Shown piece by piece: positions 1 to 7,159 of a DNA stretch of 50,537 bases. Position 1 is the stretch's first letter; every line of letters starts with the position of its first letter. Both the position numbers and the translations under genes were made by a program. Below the pieces are notes generated by a model. The model did not search any database and was not told where the DNA came from. It saw only the letters and a list, made by a program, of their open reading frames with translations. This DNA is from a virus, in IMG/VR virus record IMGVR_UViG_3300017971_000360, positions 1-50,537 of that record; one strand, written 5' to 3'.

Positions 1-123
1 AAGGGCGAGGGAGATAATTGATTTAAGGCATGCTTAAGGCATCTCTGCGCATTCGATCCGGTCCGACCATGAAACCTCCGTTTCCGGTGGAAAATACGAC
101 CTATACATTTCGAGAAATCCGAA
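1..123. repeat. Terminal direct repeat, left copy
   Basis: These 123 bases are identical to 50415-50537. Either the contig is a circular (or circularly permuted) genome whose ends overlap, or the virus has a short direct terminal repeat. The segment holds a tandem TTAAGGCA at 23-30 and 34-41. It lies in non-coding sequence, so no gene is split by the junction. Confidence 0.97.
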
Positions 124-306
124 TGAGGGCGGGGAGGCCGTCTGCGCCGGCGTATTTCGCAAGCGGGGAATTATGGTGCGAAAAGTAAACCTCCGCTACG
201 AATGCGTCCTACCACCACCCGGAGATTTCGGGCGAGTATCTCCTTGCTGTTAAGGTGTCGTCTTAAATTTAGGTGTAGTGTAAGGGTAAGATATATATAG
301 TATAAT

Positions 307-326
307 GTAGTGTTAAAGTACACTAC
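307..326. promoter_or_regulatory. Palindrome GTAGTGT/ACACTAC
   Basis: A perfect 7-bp inverted repeat (307-313 and 320-326) separated by six bases. It lies about 15 bases downstream of a TATA-like run GATATATATAG (about 280-297), where a repressor could block transcription start. The right arm runs into the first ACTACAG motif of the repeat cluster that follows. Confidence 0.5.
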
Positions 327-551
327 AGAAGGGGTACAGAACAGGGGTACAGTTATTAACTATACAATATAGAATATACAAATAGACATAAGTGGTCTGT
401 AGTCCCTCGTGATTTTTGATAAGTTCGTTTGCATGCCGTACTGCACTGTTCCTCCGGGAGAGAAAAAGACTACAGGGGTACAGAAATCGATGGGGCCAGC
501 TGGTCTCTGTACCCCCTCCTGTAGTCCCATGTACCCCTTGGGGGACTACAG
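322..551. repeat. Iterated ACTACAG / GGGGTACAG motif cluster with alternative hairpins
   Basis: ACTACAG or its complement occurs at 322-328, 397-403, 469-475, 519-525 and 545-551. GGGGTACAG or its complement occurs at 331-339, 344-352, 475-483 and 507-515, with a near copy at 530-537. The motifs face both ways and form competing stems. GACTACAGGGGTACAG (468-483) can pair with CTGTACCCC...CTGTAGTC (507-526). Alternatively CTGTAGTCCC (519-528) can pair perfectly with GGGACTACAG (542-551). Such clusters are typical of replication origins or multi-site operators; which applies here is not decided by the sequence. Confidence 0.6.
360..372. promoter_or_regulatory. Short operator-like palindrome CTATACAATATAG
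   Basis: CTATA-CAA-TATAG is a perfect inverted repeat. It matches the core of the 17-bp palindrome found in three promoters (641, 3860, 9567) but is two bases shorter in the middle. It may be a weaker site for the same protein; there is no gene start nearby. Confidence 0.35.
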
Positions 552-632
552 AAATCGGGATCGGGTGAAATCAGGTCCCTATATGTATATTCAAATCATA
601 AGATATAATGGATAAATCGAGTTATAGAAAGG

Positions 633-669
633 TATTTATACCTATACATTATATAGGTTGATTGGTGAT
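633..669 (+). promoter_or_regulatory. Early promoter with 17-bp palindromic operator (site A)
   Basis: TATTTATA (633-640) is followed directly by CCTATACATTATATAGG (641-657), an inverted repeat with CCTATA/TATAGG arms. The binding site GGTGAT (664-669) and a TTG start at 673 follow. The same order and spacing occur at 3852 and 9559. A protein bound to the palindrome would cover the expected transcription start. Confidence 0.7.
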
Positions 670-672
670 AAC

Positions 673-942
673 TTGACTGATGAAATAATAGGACAGATAG
701 GTAAGCATGCCTTTGACAGTCTATTACATAAAATGGACAATTTGGAGGCACGATGGAGACATGAGAAAGAATATGAAGACTTTGAGGACTACATAAAGGT
801 AATGGTAGCCACCACTCCTGAAGGTTGCGAATTTGTCAAGATGACAAGCAGACCGTTCAGGGTTGAATACAAGTTGCCAAACAAAAAACCAATGTTCATA
901 AAGGTCACAAAAACGGCAATGACAGCAGGCTTGGTTGCATAG
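673..942 (+). CDS. Hypothetical protein, first gene of the rightward operon (TTG start)
   Basis: An 89-residue protein of unknown function. The TTG start is chosen because GGTGAT at 664-669 lies three bases upstream, the same arrangement as GGTGATAAC(N)ATG elsewhere in this genome. The protein is mixed-charge: an alpha-helical N-terminal half rich in D, E, K and H, then a beta-like C-terminal half. No membrane segment, cysteine cluster or known motif is visible. It is the first gene after the non-coding control region and has its own operator-bearing promoter, so it is probably expressed early. Confidence 0.75.
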   Translation: MTDEIIGQIGKHAFDSLLHKMDNLEARWRHEKEYEDFEDYIKVMVATTPEGCEFVKMTSRPFRVEYKLPNKKPMFIKVTKTAMTAGLVA

Positions 943-955
943 TAAGGTGATAACC

Positions 956-1093
956 ATGCGAAGAAAAGAACTATATGAAAAGCTGTATGCCAAGTTCGAT
1001 GGGAAATTTGGTGATGCAATAGAGGAGATGTGCAACCTGATCGAGCTCTTGGACTGCGACCCAGAGGTAATTAACGGCATTTTGGAGGAATGA
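956..1093 (+). CDS. Small hypothetical protein (45 aa)
   Basis: A 45-residue acidic, probably all-helical protein. ATG 956 is preceded by GGTGATAACC, the standard leader of this genome. Its TGA (1091-1093) lies just before the next start at 1096. A short helical protein in this position could be a host-takeover or regulatory factor, but nothing in the sequence identifies it. Confidence 0.7.
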   Translation: MRRKELYEKLYAKFDGKFGDAIEEMCNLIELLDCDPEVINGILEE

Positions 1094-1095
1094 AC

Positions 1096-1971
1096 ATGGG
1101 TGTAACAATACACTACAGCTTTGCCAAGTCTCCAAAATACAAATGCCAAGAGGTCATAGACCTTGTTAAGAGGATGGCCCAAGAGGTCGGGTTCGATTTT
1201 ATTGAACTGACTGAAACCGGATACGGTTATGAAAGCGTAATAAGAAATGGCCGAACAATGGAAGTGACCCATCGCTTTAACGAGTTCGTTGCCGATAATT
1301 GGACACATGGCCGATATCCTGAGATATTGAGGGACCAAGAGAGAAATCCGGATGCCTACCGAACTAAGCGGTTCGGGGTCATAGTCCATCCACCACAAAC
1401 GGAATCTTTCGAGGTCATGTTTCAGAGGGACAAAAACGGGAAATGGTTCAGCAGTTCATTCTGTAAAACGCAGCCATTCTCGAAAGAAGACCCATCCATA
1501 TCTGTGCATGTCCATGTATGGATAATAACAGTTCTCGAGCTGATACAAAAGAACATCATGCCGGTTGAAATCTCAGATGAGGGTGACTTTGCACCCAAGA
1601 AAATAAAAGACTCAGATAGGGAATATTGGAGAAAACTCAAGGCCAAAGGATATACCGATTATGAGGCCTACTATGAAAAGGAGTTCAAGCCATACCAGGT
1701 CGAAACATTGATAGAGGCCTTTGGCGAGAACCTTGCGCTGATTCAGTCATTAGGTCAAATGCTGAGAAATCAGAGTTTTGATGGTGTGGAGGGCATGAAA
1801 TTACAGACCACCACGAAACTTGGAGATGACCAGCTGAAATCCACCGGAATGGCACAAGGCGACCATTTCGTTTATACAATGTTCGAGAAAGGAAAGACAG
1901 TCATGCAAGAGGTATCGAAAACCGACAGAAAGATAGTCATTCCGGTCGAGATAGAAGACCTTTCGGAATAG
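1096..1971 (+). CDS. Hypothetical protein, about 291 aa
   Basis: A soluble protein without a recognised domain. ATG 1096 fits best because GGAGG (1084-1088) is seven bases upstream; ATG 1090 is in frame but too close. It opens with a short beta-strand-like segment (MGVTIHYSF) followed by a helix, and has a charged C-terminal third. No Walker motif, metal-binding cluster or membrane segment is evident. It is followed by a GGGGC/GCCCC hairpin and a T-rich stretch, so part of the transcript may end here. Confidence 0.85.
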   Translation: MGVTIHYSFAKSPKYKCQEVIDLVKRMAQEVGFDFIELTETGYGYESVIRNGRTMEVTHRFNEFVADNWTHGRYPEILRDQERNPDAYRTKRFGVIVHPPQTESFEVMFQRDKNGKWFSSSFCKTQPFSKEDPSISVHVHVWIITVLELIQKNIMPVEISDEGDFAPKKIKDSDREYWRKLKAKGYTDYEAYYEKEFKPYQVETLIEAFGENLALIQSLGQMLRNQSFDGVEGMKLQTTTKLGDDQLKSTGMAQGDHFVYTMFEKGKTVMQEVSKTDRKIVIPVEIEDLSE

Positions 1972-2021
1972 GGGCTTAAATGCCCCTTCTCCCTTTATTT
2001 CAGCATGGGAGAATAATCCCA
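1971..2021 (+). terminator. Intercistronic hairpins and T-rich tract
   Basis: GGGGC (1971-1975) pairs with GCCCC (1982-1986) and is followed by TTCTCCCTTTATTT. A second hairpin, TGGGA (2006-2010) with TCCCA (2017-2021), sits just before GGTGATAACC of the next gene. This could be a partial terminator or an mRNA processing or stability element. Confidence 0.5.
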
Positions 2022-2032
2022 AGGTGATAACC

Positions 2033-2155
2033 ATGAAAGTAGCAGAAATGAAACAGTTCCTTAAAAGGGAATATGGGCTTGACGACGACCAAATAACCGC
2101 AGTCTTAGAGGATGAGTGGACGGATTGGCTGCCAATCGAGGTTGGGATAGCGTGA
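2033..2155 (+). CDS. Small hypothetical protein (40 aa)
   Basis: A 40-residue acidic protein with a helical first half (MKVAEMKQFLKREYGL). ATG 2033 has GGTGATAACC directly upstream. Its TGA overlaps the GTG start of the next gene (GTGA at 2152-2155), indicating translational coupling. Function unknown. Confidence 0.65.
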   Translation: MKVAEMKQFLKREYGLDDDQITAVLEDEWTDWLPIEVGIA

Positions 2156-2556
2156 CCATCGCAGTCGTGTGCTTTGAGACAGAAACACATTATACAGAAC
2201 ATGTGGAAGACGGCGAGGGCAGAACCGCCCCCGATCTCGTACAAGCAGAGATAGATGCCCTCATGCTTGTAAAGACAGATGGCAGGTATGCTGTCGAATT
2301 GTGGGACCTAAATCAGAAAAACCACATCAGAACAATCTTTGCAGACATGTCTCACGACAGACCATCCTCAATCGTAGCGATGCCACCAGGAATGACCGTG
2401 GAAATCGCACAGATATGTATTGAGGGTCTTGATTGGCTTTCAGAGAGAGATAGACCATTCGGGGCCTACAAAAAGGAGGAGAGAGAGACTGCCAAGCGTG
2501 TCTTGCAAAAGTTCATCAAGGAGTGTACAGAGGATGACCGAGATCAAGACGAATAA
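2152..2556 (+). CDS. Hypothetical protein, 134 aa (GTG start)
   Basis: The GTG at 2152 overlaps the preceding stop and has GAGGTT (2138-2143) at a suitable distance. An in-frame GTG at 2116 would bury the upstream gene. The protein has a beta-like N-terminal half, a central helix and a very acidic C-terminal tail (ECTEDDRDQDE). No known domain recognised. Confidence 0.7.
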   Translation: MTIAVVCFETETHYTEHVEDGEGRTAPDLVQAEIDALMLVKTDGRYAVELWDLNQKNHIRTIFADMSHDRPSSIVAMPPGMTVEIAQICIEGLDWLSERDRPFGAYKKEERETAKRVLQKFIKECTEDDRDQDE

Positions 2557-2833
2557 CCCATGCAAGCACAATAACCGGGTCATCTGTGGCATGTTCAAGA
2601 ACACCAAGAACTGCATGCAACCGACGTTGGAGGCCTGCGGGTCAGAGAATAACGAACTGTGGATAGGTTTCGTTGGTGTGGAGGCAGTAACCCTCCGGAC
2701 CTACATTTACAATGCGAAGACATGCAAGATGTCTTTGTTTGAGGAGAATCAGTGTAGCGAATGCAGGGTAATATGGGCAGTCCCGAATAATAACTGCCCG
2801 ATATGCAATAAAGGAGATGTTAACAATGCCTGA
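2534..2833 (+). CDS. Zinc-ribbon protein, 99 aa
   Basis: ATG 2534 overlaps the end of the previous gene. The C-terminal third has a clear CxxC...CxxC zinc ribbon (CSEC about residue 73, CPIC about residue 90). Three further cysteines occur in the N-terminal part. Such ribbons usually bind nucleic acid or protein partners; the role here is unknown. It overlaps the start of the next gene. Confidence 0.75.
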   Translation: MTEIKTNNPCKHNNRVICGMFKNTKNCMQPTLEACGSENNELWIGFVGVEAVTLRTYIYNAKTCKMSLFEENQCSECRVIWAVPNNNCPICNKGDVNNA

Positions 2834-3449
2834 AATAAAAGATCAGATAGAGGAATGTGGGCTCGGTGATGGATGTACAATGGGGATTAATTGTTACAGA
2901 GACAACAACCCACCTTTAGCGACATGCTTGGCGTGTCTGTGTTTCAGTTGCACAAGGGCACGATGCAAGCCAGCTGTAGACAATCACCATCCAGAGGCCA
3001 TTCTACCAGAGTTGGCAGAGGCCAAAAAGGTCATCGCCAAAGATAACCCAGACCAATCAGAGGAACATATATGGTCTGAGGAAGAACAGATCGAGATGGA
3101 AAGAGAACTCAAGGAAAATATGAGAAAAACCATAACAGATGAGTTCAGTAAAGACCATGATAAATATTACACCATTGCCATGAATCAACATGTTATAAAG
3201 ACAAGACAAGAGGAAATTATAAGGACTCAGAAAGAGAAAAGGAGTGCTGGTTTAGCAATTGCCTACATCGAGAATATGAAAGAGCACGGATGGAAATTTT
3301 GGTTCATAGGTGAGTGGATACAACACCCAAAGACAGAACCGCCAATATTTGTCGGGACTGATATGGAGTTTATTGAACTTGCTAGAGAATATGGAATTCC
3401 ATCGGAACAAATCACTCAAATGATTGAGGAGAACGATACTGGGGTATAA
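2826..3449 (+). CDS. Hypothetical protein with Cys-rich N-terminus, 207 aa
   Basis: The start at ATG 2826 is preferred over ATG 2817 because GGAGATG (2813-2819) then has normal spacing. The first 50 residues carry about nine cysteines (CGLGDGC, CLACLCFSC), suggesting a metal-binding module. The middle is a long charged helix, likely coiled coil, and the C-terminal 60 residues look globular. Function unknown. Confidence 0.75.
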   Translation: MPEIKDQIEECGLGDGCTMGINCYRDNNPPLATCLACLCFSCTRARCKPAVDNHHPEAILPELAEAKKVIAKDNPDQSEEHIWSEEEQIEMERELKENMRKTITDEFSKDHDKYYTIAMNQHVIKTRQEEIIRTQKEKRSAGLAIAYIENMKEHGWKFWFIGEWIQHPKTEPPIFVGTDMEFIELAREYGIPSEQITQMIEENDTGV

Positions 3450-3826
3450 TGATGATAAAGATAGCTGTGGTTGGTGATACATATCGTATCCGGAACAATC
3501 TCAAGGAGTTGGGCTTTCGTTGGTTTCCGACTGAAAAGCAGTGGGCAAAGATAACCGAGGAGTCGACACTGAATTCAACCATTGAGACCATCCGGCCACA
3601 GCTGGCCCCACTGAAATTAACGCTGACATTGACCAAGGTGGATTTAGAGGGGAACAAACTAAGTGATCGAGAGGTTCAAATAAGTCTTCGAGAAAGGGCA
3701 GAGGCAGATTATCTTAAGCTGTTCAATCAGCACATTGTTAATCAGGTTCAGGTTATCGCCCATAACTGTTCCTCTGCCCCTCGCAAAGACCGTGATAAGA
3801 GGAGGCCAGATGATGCGTTCTATTGA
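3449..3826 (+). CDS. Small protein with DUF5710-like motif
   Basis: 125 residues. The N-terminus (about 5-33) reads GDTYRIRNNLKELGFRW...KQW. This resembles the short pattern of a strand, K/R-helix, G-x-R-W-x(4)-K-x-W seen in DUF5710-type modules of DNA-metabolism proteins; the match is from pattern recognition only. The rest is unassigned and the C-terminus is basic. ATG 3449 overlaps the previous TAA. It ends just before the promoter cassette at 3827. Confidence 0.65.
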   Translation: MMIKIAVVGDTYRIRNNLKELGFRWFPTEKQWAKITEESTLNSTIETIRPQLAPLKLTLTLTKVDLEGNKLSDREVQISLRERAEADYLKLFNQHIVNQVQVIAHNCSSAPRKDRDKRRPDDAFY

Positions 3827-3888
3827 CCGTGCTAAACCTTATCACGATAACTATTTAAACCTATACAATATATAGGATGACTGGTGAT
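3827..3888 (+). promoter_or_regulatory. Promoter cassette with palindromic operator (site B)
   Basis: In order: CCGTGCTAAACC (3827-3838), CACG (3843-3846, which can pair with CGTG upstream), TATTTAAA box (3852-3859), CCTATACAATATATAGG (3860-3876), then GGTGAT (3883-3888) and ATG 3893. The same elements recur at 9534-9594 with identical 33-base spacing from CCGTGCTAAACC to the palindrome. Both cassettes start immediately after the stop codon of the preceding gene. Confidence 0.8.
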
Positions 3889-3892
3889 AACT

Positions 3893-4051
3893 ATGGCTGA
3901 AAAAGAATTCAAATTCACGATGCCTGACATGGCTGATGTGAAAGTGATAATAGAAGCAAAGGACATAAAAAATGTCCAAGTGAAAATGAAACATCCCTAT
4001 GAGGATGACGACGACAGCAACTATATCGATGCCCTTTCAATGGACGAGTGA
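3893..4051 (+). CDS. Small acidic hypothetical protein (52 aa)
   Basis: First gene behind operator site B, with GGTGATAACT before ATG 3893. The 52-residue product looks like a short beta-rich fold with an acidic tail (EDDDDSNY). Function unknown. Its stop lies four bases before the methyltransferase start. Confidence 0.7.
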   Translation: MAEKEFKFTMPDMADVKVIIEAKDIKNVQVKMKHPYEDDDDSNYIDALSMDE

Positions 4052-4055
4052 GAAT

Positions 4056-4538
4056 ATGGAGTTTACATATCTGATGCAACCACCAAAGCGGTATACATTT
4101 GAACAGCCCAAACTCAAGGCATGGGTTGAGAGATGGTGCCATGGCAAGGTTCTTAACCTGTTCGCAGGCAAGACACTCTTGGATGTCGATGAAATCAGAG
4201 TCGACATGGATGAAGACATGCCGGCAACCTTTCATATGGATGCTTTCGATTTCGTCACAGATTGGAGAGGACAGAAGTTCGACACAGTGATCTTAGACCC
4301 TCCATATAACATCCGGAAAGCGAGAGAGAAATACCAAGGCAGAATGATTGGGAAACTGACCAAGCTAAAAGATGAACTCCCTCGAATATTGAACGATAAT
4401 GCAAGAGTGATATCACTCGGCTATGACACAGTGGGAATGTCCAGGTCCAGGAACTTTGTCAAGGAGGCAATCGTAGTTGTTTGCCACAGTGGGGACCACA
4501 ATGACACCCTTGGGGTCGTAGAAAGATTCTTTGGGTGA
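4056..4538 (+). CDS. Small N6-adenine DNA methyltransferase
   Basis: A 160-residue SAM-dependent methyltransferase fold. LNLFAG (33-38) fits the SAM-binding motif and DPPYN (81-85) is the catalytic motif of amino-methyltransferases acting on adenine. It is short and has no obvious target-recognition domain, so it may be a minimal or orphan enzyme. The start at ATG 4056 follows directly after the previous gene; the product begins MEFTYLMQPPKRY. Probably protects viral DNA against host nucleases; target site unknown. Confidence 0.85.
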   Translation: MEFTYLMQPPKRYTFEQPKLKAWVERWCHGKVLNLFAGKTLLDVDEIRVDMDEDMPATFHMDAFDFVTDWRGQKFDTVILDPPYNIRKAREKYQGRMIGKLTKLKDELPRILNDNARVISLGYDTVGMSRSRNFVKEAIVVVCHSGDHNDTLGVVERFFG

Positions 4539-4543
4539 ATTAG

Positions 4544-4882
4544 ATGACAGACTGCCCTCATTGCGATAAAGAACTGGCACAAATCGGAAAGAAATACAAG
4601 AAAAAATTCGAGATTGTCCCAATTCAAAGAAGGTATAAAGGAGGGATCATAACAACAGCCTATGGGTATAACATCGGGCAACTCAACAACATTCCAGAAG
4701 GGGCTATGAAAGTCGATGAGTGCAAAAGCTGTCATTGGAAAAGTATTTGGAGGAAAGACGGTCAATCATATCAACATGGACAAAACTTGCAAAAGACTAC
4801 GGGACCAACATGGAGGTTGCTTGAATGCGGAACAAATATAGATGTCATATTTTGGCTAAGAAAATATGGGTTCAAGAGGTAA
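4544..4882 (+). CDS. Zinc-ribbon protein, 112 aa
   Basis: GGTGA sits at the end of the previous gene, and ATG 4544 follows five bases after its stop. CPHC (residues 4-7) and CKSC (about 60-63) form a split zinc-binding pair. The intervening segment is basic. Likely nucleic-acid or protein binding; no specific family recognised. Confidence 0.75.
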   Translation: MTDCPHCDKELAQIGKKYKKKFEIVPIQRRYKGGIITTAYGYNIGQLNNIPEGAMKVDECKSCHWKSIWRKDGQSYQHGQNLQKTTGPTWRLLECGTNIDVIFWLRKYGFKR

Positions 4883-4886
4883 TTAA

Positions 4887-6164
4887 ATGAAATCAATCGG
4901 CATAACATTCGGAAAATCGACACCACACGAGGCAGAGGCATTGATAGCAGATGCAAGCGTTGGACTGTTCGATTTCATCATGGCCAGCAAGACACTCTGT
5001 CAAGTTTCAGATTTGCAGATAGAGAGCTCCATCACCAGGGAGGATGCAAAGAAGATATTGGCAGGTTCTAAAAAGCCAAAGAAACAGAATGTCATTGCTA
5101 CCTTGGAGATAATCGGTGAGATTAACGGGGACGTCCAAAGGAGAAACCACCCGATTATTCCAGGAACAATCCTCAAGAAAGCAACCGCCAAAGCAATCTC
5201 AAAGTTCCTCCGGCTCGAGTCCGAAGAACCCGTGGTGAAACTTGGTCACATTCTCCGGAACAATAAGATCAAGGTCGGCTTAGATGGTCGAATATTCAAT
5301 CACCACATAGCCATCCTTGGAAAGACCGGAGGCGGTAAATCAAATGCTGCCAAGATAATTCTCTCACAGATGCACAAATTCGATTGTAAGAATGTTGTGA
5401 TAGACCCACATGCAGAATATAAAATAGGCAGAATAATAAACGCAGATGAAATAGTCTACAGTAAGAAAAACCTTGATCTAGAGGTCATATTAGATCGAGT
5501 AAGATCAGAACTGCCGATCTACAAGAAAAAAGACTTAGATGATATTATTGGGTCTGCCATCGTGTATGATTTACAATTCATCGAGAAACAAGCAGCCACC
5601 GATAAAATAATTTATAAATTGTTGAAGAAATCAGTAAAATTAGAACAAAATATCAAGTTTCTTATCACAGAAATCAAGAATCTCTCGACTAGTGAACCAT
5701 TGGTTGTAAACTTGAAAGGTCTTGATACAGATATGCAGATAGATGTGGTCAGGTGTATCTCAGAGGCCGTGTTACATTTCTGCAAGGAGGGGGATGCCTA
5801 CAATCTATTCATCGATGAGGCACACCGGTACGCTCCGCAGTTCGGAAAGATAAGCAGTCTCAAACCGTTGATAGAGATTGCTGGTGAAGGTCGAAAGTTC
5901 AACTGTGGCCTCGTAATCATGTCTCAGAGGCCTGCAAAGGTCAACAAGAATGTACTGTCACAGTGCAACACACATTTCTGTCTGAAACTCACCAACCAGA
6001 ATGACATCAGGCAGGTTAAGGAGTCGACAGAATATTCAACCAAGCAGATGTTCCTTGAAGTTCAGAGATTGAGAATCGGTGAGGCCTTGTTGACGTCTCC
6101 ACACATCGAAAGGCCAGTCTTTATAATGGTGGATGAATATGGAAAAAAGAAAAGAACAAGTTGA
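4887..6164 (+). CDS. herA: HerA/DUF87-like DNA-translocating ATPase
   Basis: 425 residues. Walker A GKTGGGKS at 145-152, the DPHAEY motif near 173 and Walker B LFIDEAH at 307-313, followed by GRKFNCGLVIMSQRP, are the hallmarks of HerA-type hexameric ATPases. The N-terminal 120 residues resemble the HAS-barrel region. In archaeal cells HerA works with NurA and Mre11-Rad50 in end resection. Here no NurA is seen, and the RecB-like and ERCC4-type nucleases encoded downstream may be partners. It could aid recombination-dependent replication or genome processing. Confidence 0.85.
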   Translation: MKSIGITFGKSTPHEAEALIADASVGLFDFIMASKTLCQVSDLQIESSITREDAKKILAGSKKPKKQNVIATLEIIGEINGDVQRRNHPIIPGTILKKATAKAISKFLRLESEEPVVKLGHILRNNKIKVGLDGRIFNHHIAILGKTGGGKSNAAKIILSQMHKFDCKNVVIDPHAEYKIGRIINADEIVYSKKNLDLEVILDRVRSELPIYKKKDLDDIIGSAIVYDLQFIEKQAATDKIIYKLLKKSVKLEQNIKFLITEIKNLSTSEPLVVNLKGLDTDMQIDVVRCISEAVLHFCKEGDAYNLFIDEAHRYAPQFGKISSLKPLIEIAGEGRKFNCGLVIMSQRPAKVNKNVLSQCNTHFCLKLTNQNDIRQVKESTEYSTKQMFLEVQRLRIGEALLTSPHIERPVFIMVDEYGKKKRTS

Positions 6165-6267
6165 ATGCCCAGACTGTGGTAAGAAATACAAAATAACAAA
6201 TCCATTCAAGAGAGAAGACGGAACACCATATCCAAGAAAATGTAATGACTGTTATGTTGGGAGATAA
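6139..6267 (+). CDS. Zinc-ribbon microprotein (42 aa)
   Basis: ATG 6139 lies inside the end of herA in another frame and the gene ends one base before the next start. The 42-residue product has CPDC (residues 10-13) and CNDC (about 36-39) on a very basic background, a classic zinc ribbon. Likely binds nucleic acid or a protein partner. Confidence 0.65.
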   Translation: MEKRKEQVECPDCGKKYKITNPFKREDGTPYPRKCNDCYVGR

Positions 6268-6268
6268 T

Positions 6269-6877
6269 ATGAAACAACAAGAAAAATCAAAACGCACTCT
6301 GACCCAACCACCAATGCAAAAGGGCTCCCCAGATGACTTTCAAACACCACCAGAGGCACTCCTACCACTTTTTCCATATTTAGAGAACAATGGATTTGAG
6401 ATCATATGGGAGTGTGCTGCTGGACAAGGCTATCTTGTTAAAGAATTCGAGGCGAGAGGATATGAGGTCATTGCAACAGATATAAAGACTGGCCATGATT
6501 TTCTTAATTGGAACCCAAAAAGATTTGACTGCATTATAACCAATCCACCATATTCAATAAAACAAGAATTTCTTGAGAGATGTTATGAACTCGGAAAGCC
6601 ATTTGCGCTTTTGTTGCCACTCACAACATTCGAGACTGCTAAAAGACAAAAACTATTCAAGAATCATGGCATTGAAATCATATTCTTTGACAAGAGAATC
6701 AATTTCATAACACCAGATGAAAAATCAGACAAGGAGAGCTCCTCATGGTTTTCAACAGCCTGGTTTACATGGGGCTTTCGATTGCCACAGGTTTTGAATT
6801 ATGAAAAATTACAATCGAAAAGTCTGAGGAATGTTAAACCATTGACAAAGTTTAGCACACAAGACTTAAATAAATAA
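6269..6877 (+). CDS. N6-adenine DNA methyltransferase (NPPY type)
   Basis: 202 residues. ECAAGQG (48-54) is the SAM-binding motif, the acidic D71 follows the second strand, and NPPYS (92-96) is the catalytic motif. Motif I precedes motif IV, as in gamma-class adenine methyltransferases. There is no partner restriction gene. ATG 6269 follows one base after the previous stop. Second of four methyltransferases in this genome. Confidence 0.85.
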   Translation: MKQQEKSKRTLTQPPMQKGSPDDFQTPPEALLPLFPYLENNGFEIIWECAAGQGYLVKEFEARGYEVIATDIKTGHDFLNWNPKRFDCIITNPPYSIKQEFLERCYELGKPFALLLPLTTFETAKRQKLFKNHGIEIIFFDKRINFITPDEKSDKESSSWFSTAWFTWGFRLPQVLNYEKLQSKSLRNVKPLTKFSTQDLNK

Positions 6878-6904
6878 TCAGCAATACAGTCCGATTACAA
6901 AGCA

Positions 6905-6938
6905 GAAGTTGGGATGCACTCTAACAACTTCTTTTTTT
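6905..6938 (+). terminator. Hairpin plus T7 tract
   Basis: GAAGTTG (6905-6911) pairs with CAACTTC (6925-6931), directly followed by seven T (6932-6938). This is a textbook terminator shape between the methyltransferase and the next small gene. It may reduce expression of the replication ATPase or end most transcripts here. Confidence 0.7.
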
Positions 6939-6961
6939 GTACCGCACCGCAAGGCGATAAA

Positions 6962-7159
6962 ATGATAGATGAAGATGTAGGCAAGAAAGTTGTCGTTGTT
7001 ATCTCTGAGAACAGAGGCAAGACAGATACAGTTAAAGGAACGATTGTTCAAGTAATTGATGAGGAGCTGTTTGAAATTGAGGATCAGTGGGGCAACAGAT
7101 CTAGGTGGAATGAAAGACAGATTAAAGGAATAAAATTCTTGGGTGATAACAGTGGCTAA
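6962..7159 (+). CDS. Small SH3-like hypothetical protein (65 aa)
   Basis: ATG 6962 has GGCGATAAA upstream, a variant of the usual GGTGATAAC. The 65 residues alternate short strands (GKKVVVVI, VKGTIVQVI, ELFEIED) like a small beta-barrel. Earlier in-frame starts would include the terminator stem. Its end overlaps the GTG start of the replication ATPase. Confidence 0.7.
   Translation: MIDEDVGKKVVVVISENRGKTDTVKGTIVQVIDEELFEIEDQWGNRSRWNERQIKGIKFLGDNSG

Noticed and set aside
20-75. A tRNA-like segment with TTCGATCC near 53
   Set aside because: The arms around the presumed T-loop do not pair, and no anticodon arm can be drawn. No other tRNA was found by eye anywhere in the window.
69-188. A 39-codon open frame from ATG 69
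   Set aside because: No ribosome binding site and the segment forms stable hairpins; more likely non-coding.
409-615. A 68-codon open frame on the plus strand
   Set aside because: It lies entirely within the iterated motif and hairpin cluster, starts on a rare start codon without a binding site, and its product has low complexity driven by the repeats.
724-1398. A 224-codon open frame on the minus strand
   Set aside because: Antisense to well-supported genes at 673-1971, with no binding site or promoter, and a serine, cysteine and histidine rich product typical of a shadow frame.
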